From Muraenolepis orangiensis (taxonomy: Eukaryota; Chordata; Actinopteri; Gadiformes; Muraenolepididae): a DNA stretch of 64,000 nt. The stretch lies in the NCBI GenBank assembly GCA_027704905.1, contig CM051005.1:8973214-9037213 (forward strand), read 5' to 3'. Of the stretch, positions 1 to 9,544 are shown piece after piece. The position numbers were made by a program, and so were the translations under genes. The notes under the pieces were generated by a model. The model was not told the DNA's origin, did not search any database, and saw only the letters and a program-made list of their open reading frames with translations. The first letter of the stretch is position 1; each line of letters begins with the position of its first letter.

Positions 1-1852
1 CCTTACCAAGATACGTAACCGTTGCTTTCCCTGCCTTGGCTTTATCCTGACTAATGGCAGTCTCAAAATATTTAGATAGGCTATCATCCTCAGTCTGCGC
101 AACAATAAACCGCTTACGAGTTACCGGCAAAAGCACATCAGTGTCAACCACTTTCGAGATGGTCTTCACGTCAGCACCCCCAGGCGGACTGGACACCTGA
201 CCCTTCACAGTCTCCCCAGAGAACACAGAGGCAAGTACCGTGTCAGCTAAACCAATCACGTCACCTCTGTGTCGTGACTGGGCACGCGTCACTGCACACA
301 CAGGGAACACCTCCAGTAACTCCTCACTGATACACGCATCAGGAGTATCCAACACTTCCAGTACAGGCATTACTTTACCTCCCGCAATATCGTTTCCCAG
401 TATCATAGAGACACCTGGCACAGGGAGCTGCAGCTGAACTCCTACTCGGAAACTACCACTAACCAAGTCGGAGGCCAGGCAAACTTGATGCAGGGGCACG
501 GGCACACAACCCATCTCAATGCCCTGCAGCAACACATTTGATCCACAGTAGGACTGTTCAGACCAAGGCAAAACATCCTGTAGGATCAAAGACTGGGCAG
601 CACCTGTGTCACGCAGAATCTGAATCACTTTCTGGTTAATTGGATCATAAGGAAGCGACACTACCCCCTGAAATATGAACGGCTGATAAGTGGGGTCTGG
701 GGAAATGCAGGCCTGCACTGGAGGTTGCACGGTTTTGATTAAACCCACGCCTTTAGGGGGCGGAGGCTGCTTACGTTTCAACGTAAGACAGTCAGCAATA
801 ACATGCCCGACTTTGTGACAATAGAAACAGGCACGCTCTTCTGAGCCTTGCGTCACCCCTGAAGTCCGACTATAGGGAAACCTAGGAGGACTCCTAGGCA
901 CACTCTTAGCCTCGCTTCGAGTCTCATCTCGAGGACCGGAAAACACAGTCCTGTGGGTTAACACAAACTCATCCGATAAAACGGCAGCCTGCGCGAGAGA
1001 CGTTACCTTCTGCTCGTTCAGGTAGACTACCATTCGCTCGGGGAGGCAGTTCTTGAATTCCTCTGGTAATATTAATTTGCGAATGGAGTCACCGTCAGTA
1101 GCCTTACTCGCAGAAAACCACCGGTCAAAAAGTGTTTCCTTCTCTCGCGCAAACTCGACATAAGTCCTACTAGTGGACTTCTTGTGGAACCTGAACTTTT
1201 GTCGGTACGCCTCTGGTACCAGCTCATAGGCGCGCAGTACAGTGGCCTTAACCAACTCATAGTTAAGGCTGTCCTCCAGCGGGAGAGCTGTAACAACCTC
1301 CTGCGCCTTTCCCACTAATTTGCACTGTAGCAAAAAGGGCCACACATCCTTTGGCCAACCCAACGTGGTTGCAATGCGTTCGAACGCATGAAAATAGGAC
1401 GAGACTTCAGTCTCCCTAAACTGAGGAACTAGGGCAATATACTTACTAACATCAAAAGTCTTGGTGCCCAGAGTAGACTGAACACTGGACACACCAGAGA
1501 CGGTATGACCAGTGACCGGAGCCGAGGCGGCCTCTAACTCGAGTTGCCGGATTTTAATTTTAGTCTCTGCCTCGGTTTCAAGCTCGAGTCTCCTAACATC
1601 GAGTTTATACTTATACTCCAGCTTCTGAGCATACTCCCTCTCCTCTTTCTCAATCTTAAGACGGGCTAGCCTAGCTTTAAAACGAGTCTCTAGGTTGCTA
1701 ATGTTCGACCGAGGAGAAACATTTTCTGATAACTGGATCGGCCCTTTCAGTGGGTCCTCCGAGTCGTTCTCTAACCCGTTAGGCGAGTCCTCTGGGTTGT
1801 TCTTTAACCCAACAGGTTCCTCAATGAATAGCTGCACCAAAGAGGTTGCCAT
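1..1852 (-). CDS. Gypsy-type LTR retrotransposon gag-protease (partial, runs off left edge)
   Basis: The minus strand is open from an ATG at 1852 to the window edge, about 617 codons without a stop. The N-terminal third is acidic then rich in Arg/Lys/Glu (coiled-coil-like, about residues 50-110). It is followed by a gag capsid-like region, then a zinc knuckle of the CX2CX4HX4C type (CFYCHKVGHVIADC, near 845-800). About 70 codons later comes an aspartic-protease core, R-D-T-G-A-A. This order (capsid, knuckle, protease) is that of Ty3/gypsy gag-pol. The reverse transcriptase, RNase H and integrase would lie left of the window. The intact frame suggests a young copy. The start is the first ATG after the primer site and LTR at 1958-2742. 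Family assignment is from domain order and motif recognition; no database search was made. Confidence 0.88.
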   Translation of the reverse strand, partial: MATSLVQLFIEEPVGLKNNPEDSPNGLENDSEDPLKGPIQLSENVSPRSNISNLETRFKARLARLKIEKEEREYAQKLEYKYKLDVRRLELETEAETKIKIRQLELEAASAPVTGHTVSGVSSVQSTLGTKTFDVSKYIALVPQFRETEVSSYFHAFERIATTLGWPKDVWPFLLQCKLVGKAQEVVTALPLEDSLNYELVKATVLRAYELVPEAYRQKFRFHKKSTSRTYVEFAREKETLFDRWFSASKATDGDSIRKLILPEEFKNCLPERMVVYLNEQKVTSLAQAAVLSDEFVLTHRTVFSGPRDETRSEAKSVPRSPPRFPYSRTSGVTQGSEERACFYCHKVGHVIADCLTLKRKQPPPPKGVGLIKTVQPPVQACISPDPTYQPFIFQGVVSLPYDPINQKVIQILRDTGAAQSLILQDVLPWSEQSYCGSNVLLQGIEMGCVPVPLHQVCLASDLVSGSFRVGVQLQLPVPGVSMILGNDIAGGKVMPVLEVLDTPDACISEELLEVFPVCAVTRAQSRHRGDVIGLADTVLASVFSGETVKGQVSSPPGGADVKTISKVVDTDVLLPVTRKRFIVAQTEDDSLSKYFETAISQDKAKAGKATVTYLGK

Positions 1853-1957
1853 AATAAATAAGCCAACCTAGCGAGCAAGCGACAACGCAACCAGCAACCA
1901 CGCCCAACACCAACTAAACCTCAACAAATATGCAGACACCACTACGGCAAGAAATAA

Positions 1958-1975
1958 ATCCCGGACGAGCCCCCA
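1958..1975 (-). other. Primer-binding site of the gypsy element (tRNA-Pro type)
   Basis: Read on the minus strand the 18 bases are TGGGGGCTCGTCCGGGAT, complementary to the 3' end of proline tRNA (the same sequence used by murine gammaretroviruses). It directly abuts the inner end of the LTR at 1976, as expected for minus-strand DNA priming, and lies about 105 bp before the gag ATG. Confidence 0.9.
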
Positions 1976-2742
1976 TGTTACGTGGGGTCATGCATATATG
2001 CCGGGGAAAAGCCAGTGAGGTCGTGGTGCGACAGGAACCGAGGCTGACAACCAAATCAGGATGTTTAGCAATTGATTTATTGTATGGTTGCAATCACCGG
2101 CACGGACAATTATAAGGCCACAAGCCAAATAAACACAACAAGTAACTAGGCCTGGGGAGGACGCCAAAACAAACGAGTACCAAAGCAAACAAAGAAAACA
2201 AACCCCCTCAAGCTAAGTCTGATGCTACCGCTACCTAACCTACTAAGCATCAATTTATCCCACTAATTTAACTAAACTAACTGTCCCTGACCTGGTCCCA
2301 GTAAATACATGAGGTGGTACACGCCTGGGGAAACTTACCTAGTGTATCTATACAAGGAATACCTGCGTGATGTAAAATGTAGGCCCATGGGCATCTTACC
2401 TGCGAACTACCTCGCCCTCCCCAGGGTATTACAAGGAGGAACAAGACCGACCGGCAAAACAACCAACTACCAACAGGCAGTACTACAATGGAAAATTAGA
2501 CAGCATTCACGGACGCAACGCTAACACACAAGCACACACCAAAATGCCACCACCCCCTCTTGGAACAAAAACAGGTTTAAAGTTTAAATAGGCAGCTAAT
2601 TAGGGGGGTTCCAGATGCAGCCACTTGAGGTTAACGATGACCACCAACACCTGGGTAAAAAGCATTAGGAGAGGGAGACAGAAAGGAACACAAAACACAA
2701 CACAAACAGTAACAAGAAACAGATCATACGATGTACGTAACA
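1976..2742 (-). mobile_element. 5' LTR of the gypsy element (767 bp)
   Basis: The two ends form a perfect 8-bp inverted repeat, TGTTACGT at 1976 and ACGTAACA at 2735-2742, with the canonical TG...CA. On the minus strand a TATTTAA-like box lies near 2588 and an AATAAA signal near 2080, giving a U3-R-U5 layout. The right flank (from 2743, AATAC...) is the array sequence found uninterrupted near 9551 and 13,168, so AATAC is the likely 5-bp target duplication; its partner is outside the window. Confidence 0.85.
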
Positions 2743-2981
2743 AATACAAAGAGCAAATATATGTTCATCGCAAGGTACACAACAGCGAAACACATTGTCC
2801 TTTGGACATATCCAGGTCCTCTTCTTAAAGTGTCATGGCACAGTCCTCAGTGTCCCATAAGTTGGGGGTGGAGTACATCACATTTGGGATTCTGCCTCGC
2901 ACAAAATAAAAAAAACAATTTTGGGACTTTAGGGGTTAATAGATCACTGTTTTTACACGAGAAACAGAAACTGAAAAAGTA
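2743..2981. repeat. Array-derived noncoding segment, left-most unit
   Basis: This stretch is nearly identical to 9551-9789 and 13,168-13,400. No coding potential is supported; the short plus-strand frame here is only the repeat. It is the part of the P450 unit exposed to the right of the gypsy insertion. Confidence 0.75.
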
Positions 2982-3122
2982 ATCATGGTAATGTGGGTCG
3001 ATGATTTGATAACAGCTGCAAGTGATGAAAATGCGCCGAAAGCAATAAAGGAAATGCTTACAGCAAGGTTTAAGATGAAAGATCTAGGCAAACTAAAACA
3101 ATTTCTTGGTATCGGTTTTGAC
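2982..3122 (+). pseudogene. Orphan copia reverse-transcriptase core fragment
   Basis: Forty-seven in-frame codons contain V-M-W-V-D-D-L (the YVDD-type catalytic motif of Ty1/copia reverse transcriptase, with Trp in place of Tyr). They are followed by a KDLGK-x-x-x-FLGI segment, which is the usual copia continuation. Both ends break abruptly into unrelated noncoding sequence, so it is a relic with no start or stop of its own. A second copy lies at 9790-9930; the third unit (near 13,400) has lost it. Confidence 0.75.
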
Positions 3123-3375
3123 CGGTTAGTTTGAGAATGGAATCCAGTTGAACAACACTGACGTTTATTGTGTCTCATTTCCTCTACACTGGGTTTTAAT
3201 GTAAGAACTGCTGTACAAACCTCTTCTGCATACAGCTGGACTGGGAATCTGGCATACCTGGCACTTTTCCAGTGGGCTGACGCCACCTTGGGCCCGATTA
3301 ATATACAGCATATTTTGTAATAAGATAAAGGTGGATTTGAAATAATTAACTCAACATACTTTGAATGTTTTGAAA

Positions 3376-3560
3376 GTGCAGCAAAGCGCACCCAATACCG
3401 CTCCTGCTGCAATCTACTCTCCGGTCCATCTCACGCTCCATCCTCCCCTCACTGGAGAACAAGACCCCGAGATACTTGAACTCCTTCACTTTGTTGTCAC
3501 TTTGGTTAAGGACTCACTCTCCACTTGGAGTAGACAATCCACCGGTGTCCTGCTGAGAAC
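3376..3560 (-). pseudogene. RTE/Rex3-like LINE reverse-transcriptase fragment
   Basis: On the minus strand the frame reads V-K-E-F-K-Y-L-G-V-L-F-S-S-E-G-R-M-E-R-E, the thumb-side segment typical of fish RTE/Rex3 elements. The upstream part (W-R-V-S-P-like) is in another frame because of small indels, and the fragment then degenerates. Copies occur at about 10,183-10,355 and 13,451-13,640. Clade assignment is from motif memory only. Confidence 0.6.
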
Positions 3561-4059
3561 TGTAGAGGAAAATACTTATGTTGTCCTTTGTATCTTTCTA
3601 TCTATATCTTTGATATCTTAAATATATTACTATTTACGTTGCTTGATTGTTAATTCTTGTCATTTTAACTCAAACTTTCATTTTCAACTGAAATTGGCTG
3701 AGTAAGGAAACACCCTCAGCATGCAAGTAATATAAAAAAATATAAGTGAGCTTAATGCATCAAATAATATGATTAAGATGAAAGGTAATTCAAATTCGAA
3801 CCATTATTGTTTGAAACCGACAATTGTATTTTTCGGGCAAGCACAGCATGAAAAGACCCGGGTGTCAAACCCTGTATTATACATAATTTAACCTTTGAAC
3901 TGGTCTCTCAGCTGCGGTAATGAAAGGACCAAGCAGGTTTTAAATAAGCTCTGATCACCAACCACCACCACCTTATGGTTCATGATGGCCATCTTAACAA
4001 ATATGTTGCTCTGACCGGTTTGTAGGAGTTTGCAAGACTTTGTTGCTTGTTTATTTATT

Positions 4060-4110
<51 letters not shown>

Positions 4111-4199
4111 GGGGGTCTGTCTGTCTGTGTTTCCTTGTTCAAAATAACAAAACAACCCAGATTATAAGGTCTACTTTATTTGACTTGATTTAACATTTG
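3561..4199. repeat. P450 3'-flank sequence without its gene, with GT microsatellite
   Basis: This equals the sequence that lies downstream of the intact P450 copies (for example 24,570-25,190), including the minus-strand AATAAA near 4168-4173 and a (GT)n tract at 4064-4108 followed by a G run. It stops at the copia LTR at 4200, before the P450 stop codon would be reached. Confidence 0.8.
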
Positions 4200-4495
4200 T
4201 GTTGACAGAGTCACATGTGTAGCAAGAAACCAGTCATGACGACGAGGTCTTATTTAGCCTTAACTGGCGTGGTTTATTTTCATATGTGCATTGCACCACT
4301 TGAGCCGCTCTCCGTGAGAGCTAGAGCGAGAGCGAGAGAGAGAGCGAGAGAGAGAGAAGGGGAGGGAACAATCCGTTATATAGGACACCTGACGTCAGCT
4401 ACAATAGCTGCGCCTCCTTACGTCTATAGCGCCCTCTTACTGCGGAACAGTTATAGTGCAGTTACATACAGACATATTAACACTTACACTTAACA
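4200..4495 (-). repeat. 3' LTR of the copia element
   Basis: In plus-strand reading it runs from TGTTGACAGAG to CACTTAACA. The bases just inside (4496-4505, read GTGGGAG on the minus strand) are the likely polypurine tract. It contains a short GA-rich tract at 4320-4360 that is much longer in the partner LTR. Confidence 0.85.
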
Positions 4496-4601
4496 CTCCC
4501 ACTTATGAATGACGTGTATACTGTACAACTTTTCCAAGAAAAAATAACAATTCAAAACATCAAAAGAACATGGCGGTCAATATTACATAACAGGCAATAT
4601 T

Positions 4602-7348
4602 TTACACACCGAACATGACCCCTGCACATTTTTTCAATTTTAGTTTGGAGACAGGCTTGGTCATAGCGTCTGCAACCATGTCATCTGTAGGACAGTAAAC
4701 CAGTGTCATCTTTTCTTCTTCTCTGATGAAGTGATATTTTATATCCACATGTTTACACCTCTGTCGGCACACAGGGTTTCTGGCAAGTGCAATGGTTCCC
4801 TGGTTGTCTTCTGCATAACTACCTGTACACTGGTCAGATTAGCTGTAGGGGAGAATGTCTCACCGTAGTCTATTCCTTCCCTCTGACTGTAGCCTTTAGC
4901 TACCTGTCGTGCCCTTCAATACCCTCCTTGATTGAGTACACCCACTTGCCTCCCACTGCCTGTCTACCCTCGGGTAACTTTGTTAGAGTAAAAGTATGAT
5001 TGTCGTCCAGGGACCTCATCTCCTCATCCATCGCTCTCTCCCATTTTCCTGACTTTCCATGGCCTCTTTAAAGGTCTGAGGTACACCACTCACTACCCTG
5101 TAGCAGTAATCTATACTGGTAAGTGTACTGTCATCCTCGTCACTTTCTCTCTGGGCATAGTCTTTCAGATACTTTGGGGGTTTATGTTCCCGGGGGGGAT
5201 ATCTCCCACTGCATGAGGCACGTGGCGTCACCCTAGGGTGCTTCTCGCCATCATCCTCCGGTGGCTGTTGACCGTCTGTCTCCATGTCTGTGCTCAGTAC
5301 ACTAGGCTGTGGCGTCTCTCTTTTCTCACACCTTACTCTGGAGTCCAGCTCTGGCTCCTGTGTCTGTGTCTCGTTCTCACATGTTGTCTTTGTGACAAAC
5401 TTTACTAATCTGTGCTTTTGCACTTTCCCCTTACCGGGATAATAGACTAGAAAAGCGGGGCTGCCCTTGTCATGCCCTACAAAAAGTCCTTTCTCACACC
5501 TGCACACCTTTTTCCTGTCAGTGCTGTATATGGGGTGGTGCCTGTGTGCTTGTTAAAACACAGATTTCTGGTGTAAGCTGCTTCTTGGACCGCATAATGC
5601 CATAGACTCTTAGGTAAGTTACCGTCTATTAGCTTACACCTAGCCATTTCGAAGAGAGTGCGCCCTTCCCTCTCAGCTATCCCGTTTTGGTGCGGGGAGT
5701 AAGGACAGGACGTCTCGTGTCTGATCTTGTTCCTTCTCAGCAGTGACTGAAACTCTCTATTTGTGAACTCTGTTCCGTTGTCGGACCTCAGGCACTTTAC
5801 GCTGCCATACGGAGCTACATCTGCAAGGAATTTCTCTGTGGCCTGAAGTGCGTCACTCTTTGCTTTGAGAAAGTAGACAAACACTGCCCCTGTACACACA
5901 TCTGTGAAAGACTGCATATATTTAAAGCCGCCTATGGACTCATTATTCACTGGGCCGGCTAGATCTGTGTTAACTAGCTCAAGTGGTGTCTTTACTTTTT
6001 CTGTGGGACCTCTGTTCCTTGTTTGAGTGAACTTTCCCTTTATACACACATCACATTCTTTGTTAGGTCTATTCTTTTCACCGTTAATGTGCATGCCTAC
6101 TGTTACCGGCTGCAGCTTCAGTATGTCCTCGTAATTACAATGACCCATGATCTCATGCCATGTCTGTATATCGTGACTGACATTACACACATCATTTTCA
6201 TTACATTCTGTTTGTAGATAATACATTCTCTTGTACACCTCAATGTCAAATCTCGTACCGTCAGGCTCCACAAGAACATCGTTACCTTCATTGAAGAACA
6301 CCTTGGCACCATTTGCAGTAGCAGATTTTACAGAGAATAGTTCATGGGGGAACGAGGGTATTTAGAGGGCGTTCTTCAACGTCACTGTACACCAGCGCCC
6401 TTCACAGTCTATGAGGCATACCTGTGCGTCTCCTCTCCTGTGCGCCAACCCGAAAGTGCGCTTCCCGTCTGCCAGCTCCATGCTGTGTCTCTCCGGCTCG
6501 AAGGTGCTGTCAAAGTTCTTGAATCGGTTCCTGTCGTTGATAATGTGGGACGACGCACCTGTGTCCACGATCAGTCCCTTCCTTTGGGCCTGCTGCTGCT
6601 GCGCTGACCGGCTGGCGTATGCTGTCTGCGCCCCGAAGGTGAAGTCCTCTTTTCCCGCTCCTCTCCGGGCGTCATCTCGACTCGCCTCACGTCCACCGCT
6701 GCCGCCATCTTGTCCACAGCCGCCATCTTGCACGTGCGCGTACCGAGCGCTCTGTTGGCGCTTCTTTCTACACACTCTGTCTGCGTGTCCCGAAGTTTTG
6801 CAGAAACTACACCAAACAGTTTTTGTGCAATTATCCTTTCGGTGACCCTTTTCTCCACATCGCCAACACGCCATCTCCGTCGGGGGTCCGGTCTTTTTCT
6901 TTGGCGCTGCCCGGGCCTTCATTACCCTTTCTCCCGCCTCCTCGGCGACCGGGTCTGAGTCTTCTGAGGCCTCGAAGTTCCGCAACTTGGCCTTGAACTC
7001 CCCCAGCGACATGCGTGCGTCACCAACAGTGTGAAAGGTTTATACATCTCCGGTAGTCCCCTCATAACCATCGCCATCATCAGTCCATCACTCGGTGCTT
7101 CTCCTGCACTTTTGAGCGCCGTGATGATCTGCTCCGTCGGCGTTCAGCTTAGTATCCAGGGCTTGCGCGGCCTCCGTTATTTCTCCCGTGAGGCCCGTCA
7201 AAATTGTCTTTTTCAACCCCAATCCGTGCATACAGCACAACATCCGCTCTTCCCAGAGCTCGTATTCTTCTGCCCTTCCATCAAACGTGGGCCACTTGCT
7301 TCTGCCTCTGGTCGCTATCTTTTGGTTGTAGCTTAGCTTTAGTGTCAC
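4602..7348 (-). pseudogene. Copia gag-pol polyprotein, broken
   Basis: Segments in order on the minus strand: a gag start at 7348-7088; gag with a CX2CX4HX4C knuckle (CWRCGEKGHRKDNC, near 6870) and protease V-D-T-G-A-S-S-H at 7012-6362; integrase at 6301-5477 with an H-x-H/C-x2-C zinc region and the catalytic triad contexts N-T-D-L-A-G, R-S-D-N-G-T-E-F and A-E-R-E-G; then the RT entry at 5507-4815 (M-D-E-E-M near 5052, and a FSP motif). At about 4811-4815 the frame jumps directly to E-D-N-Q-G-T-I of RNase H, which runs to a stop at 4602. About 1 kb encoding the RT palm with its YVDD motif is absent. Frameshifts lie near 7050, 6330, 5490 and 4815. Confidence 0.85.
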
Positions 7349-7420
7349 GCGGTTCTCCCGCCGCTAAACTGGCCTACACTTTTCAGCTAACTACCTATCG
7401 TAATTTTGCTCTTCCGTGAT

Positions 7421-7434
7421 CTGGGCCCATAACC
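7421..7434 (-). other. Copia primer-binding site matching the anticodon arm of initiator Met-tRNA
   Basis: The plus strand reads CTGGGCCCATAACC, identical to the anticodon stem-loop of vertebrate initiator tRNA-Met, and it directly abuts the LTR at 7435. Copia-group elements are known to prime from an internal cut of this tRNA rather than from its 3' end, which fits. Confidence 0.8.
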
Positions 7435-7586
7435 TGTTGACAGAGTCACATGTGTAGCAAGAAACCAGTCATGACGACGAGGTCTTATTTAGCCTTAACT
7501 GGCGAGGTTTATTTTCATATGTGCATTGCACCACTTGACCCGCTCTCCGTGAGAGCTAGAGCTAGAGCTAGAGCTAGAGCTAGAGC

Positions 7587-7638
<52 letters not shown>

Positions 7639-7772
7639 GAGGGAACAATCCCTTATATAGGACACCTGACGTCAGCTACAATAGCTGCGCCTCCTTACGC
7701 CTATAGCGCCCTCTTAGGGCGGAACAGTTATAGTGCAGTTACATACAGACATATTAACACTTACACTTAACG
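7435..7772 (-). repeat. 5' LTR of the copia element with GAGCTA/GA expansion
   Basis: It is the same LTR as 4200-4495 but about 40 bp longer, because of repeated GAGCTA hexamers and a (GA)n tract at about 7553-7634. Its final bases are TTAACG rather than TTAACA, a point change at the terminus. Confidence 0.85.
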
Positions 7773-8054
7773 CTGGACATACGTGGAAATTAAGTCAATG
7801 TTTGTAAACACGAAACATCGCTTTATTTTCTCTGTATAATATTACTGTTTATTATGCAATAGACTCAATAATACTTGAGTGATGGACTTGACCAATGAGA
7901 TCAATTGAAGTGAACACCTGTCTGTTTATATCTTGTGGGCGTGTCAATAAAAAAGACCACTCTGTTCGGGAATGGATTCCAGTTGACCTTTTTGTCTGAT
8001 TTCCACAGATGGTGGGATCCACAGGATTTTGTTGAGGGCAAGGTAAAAAACAAA
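7773..8054. repeat. Distal 5'-flank sequence of the P450 unit, gene missing
   Basis: It matches 11,404-11,690 and the start of 23,155-23,420, which lie upstream of P450 copies. It continues to the junction with a LINE tail. No gene is seen. Confidence 0.75.
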
Positions 8055-9165
8055 TTCTGATTCTGATTCAGATAACTTTATTTATCCCGAGGGAAATTAA
8101 GGTGCAACAGTTGAAACAGGGAGAATAAATGCACACACAAATATACTGTAACGGACCACTTGAGATTAAACATGTCTAGGCAATATCCTTTGCTGTTTTC
8201 AGAATAATATTCAGTATGTATGTATGCCTTGAAATGACATGTGGGATTTTACCGGAGTTCGATACCCGTAGGCCTACATAAATCTGTCCCTATTGGCGCA
8301 CCGTAGATCAGTACAGCTGGAAGCGCCTGTTAAGTGATGTAGTCGGCAGCAGGAAAGTTTGGTGCGTCTTTTTGTATCGCTTTTGTATTTCTGTGCGACT
8401 TTTTATCCTTTTGTATCCCATGTATTGATCGTGTGTTTTAAACGGAAGAAAGGACCTTTTCGGATTATGTTTGCATTCCTTGGAGAGCGCAGCAAGGTAT
8501 GCTTTGTTGTTTATTTGATTATGGTTGGAACTCTGTAGAAGGAAATTCGTGAATGAATGATTTTATGTCTTGTGTAGGAATGTAATCCTTGTAGTTTGAT
8601 ACCAATGTTATTTAGTTGAGTGTTTGTACTGTACTGTGGAAACCGTTATGTGAAATGTGTGTTTGTCTGTTTATGTACGTTTCCAATGCAGTTTTCACGG
8701 TGCTAAGATGACGTCACGGATGGACAATTAAATAAAGATCGTCTTATGCATCAGTCGAGACTCTGTCGTTTGGATCCAAGGGCTGTAACATATACTAATA
8801 CCTAAAAGCTAAAGACTAAATAACAACAAACTAACTAAACAAAACTGGTATAAACAAAAAAACGAAATGAACTCTAAATGAAATCTAAATGTATTGATAG
8901 ATGAATTGCACAATTTACAGTATTATTACAGTAATGCGTAGGTATATACAATACACAACAATACGTATAGTGCAAATTGGCAGTAATAAAATACTAATAA
9001 TAAATAACTCTGATGAATACTGAAAAAGTGACATGTGAAAAGTGAAAAGTGAAATTGAATTTACAGTGCAAAATTACAGTGAAAGGAATTTACAGTGCGT
9101 TGACCAAAAATATACATGCTGTATATGTTGACAACACATTGTACAGACAGACATCATAAAGCATC
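8055..9165 (-). mobile_element. L2-type LINE 3' tail, interrupted by a solo LTR
   Basis: Read on the minus strand the end is a GAATC-type repeat with the sequence around 8069-8100 (CTTTATTTATCCCGAGGGAAATT on plus, in two parts), the common 3' terminus of fish L2-like LINEs. The UTR body at 8796-9165 resembles the 3' UTR of the LINE at 14,079-14,519. No ORF remains. The solo LTR at 8147-8790 splits it. Confidence 0.65.
8147..8790 (+). mobile_element. Solo LTR (644 bp) with TATAC target duplication
   Basis: The sequence begins TGTAACGG and ends CTGTAACA and is flanked on both sides by TATAC (8142-8146 and 8791-8795). An AATAAA signal lies near 8731 in plus orientation. The related LINE at about 14,170 has no such insertion. 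There is no internal coding region, so it is a recombination-derived solo LTR. Confidence 0.8.
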
Positions 9166-9544
9166 AAGTTAAGTGTTCAAAGTTGAAAGTAAGTGTTGAA
9201 CCATATTACAACATTTTGAAATGACCCCGTAGACTCTGTTCTTGATACAGTTACACACATATGATGTCTTTCATGTAATACAACTGGACAATAGTTTTGT
9301 ATCATTCACAGCAGACAGCAGGCTATGTAAATACCTTTAAATGTCCTGTATTTCTAAAAAGGCCAATTGTATTTAATACTATTTCTAAAAAAGAGATCTA
9401 CACCACTTTGTAAATTTCTTCATTAATACTGATGACACACGAATGAGAGAGGTATAGCACGTAGGCTAAATAAAGATCAACAGTTTCCAGAGGGCATTTA
9501 CTTTGGAACAGTAAGCCCTCAGTAAGTTCAGTAAGTTCCTCCAC
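9166..9544. other. Noncoding array DNA, no recognisable feature
   Basis: It is near-identical to 12,786-13,162 and AT-rich. The only minus-strand frame (9398-9601) resembles no known protein and is repeated as part of the unit. I see no gene, RNA or element here. Confidence 0.5.

Larger units (their letters stand above)
4200..7772 (-). mobile_element. Ty1/copia LTR retrotransposon, internally deleted
   Basis: Two similar LTRs (4200-4495 and 7435-7772) bracket a decayed gag-pol read on the minus strand with the order gag, protease, integrase, reverse transcriptase, RNase H. Integrase before RT defines copia. The LTRs differ at a handful of bases plus a GA/GAGCTA repeat expansion, so the copy is moderately young. 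The central RT core is deleted and several frameshifts break the frame, so it cannot be autonomous. The two outer flanks are the 3' and 5' flanks of the P450 gene, which itself is missing; no target duplication is seen. Confidence 0.88.

Noticed and set aside
3888..4142. His-Thr-rich frame (and its copies at 17,642, 24,903, 28,974 and 33,045)
   Set aside because: GT microsatellite in the P450 3' flank; it spans the region where the P450 polyadenylation signal lies and has no family.
4215..4493. Small frames starting M-C-S-K-K-P in both copia LTRs
   Set aside because: LTR noncoding sequence with GA repeats, oriented against the element.
4190..7780. A 5-bp target duplication around the copia element
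   Set aside because: Bases left of 4200 (AACATT) and right of 7772 (GGACAT) do not match; the flanks come from opposite sides of a lost P450.
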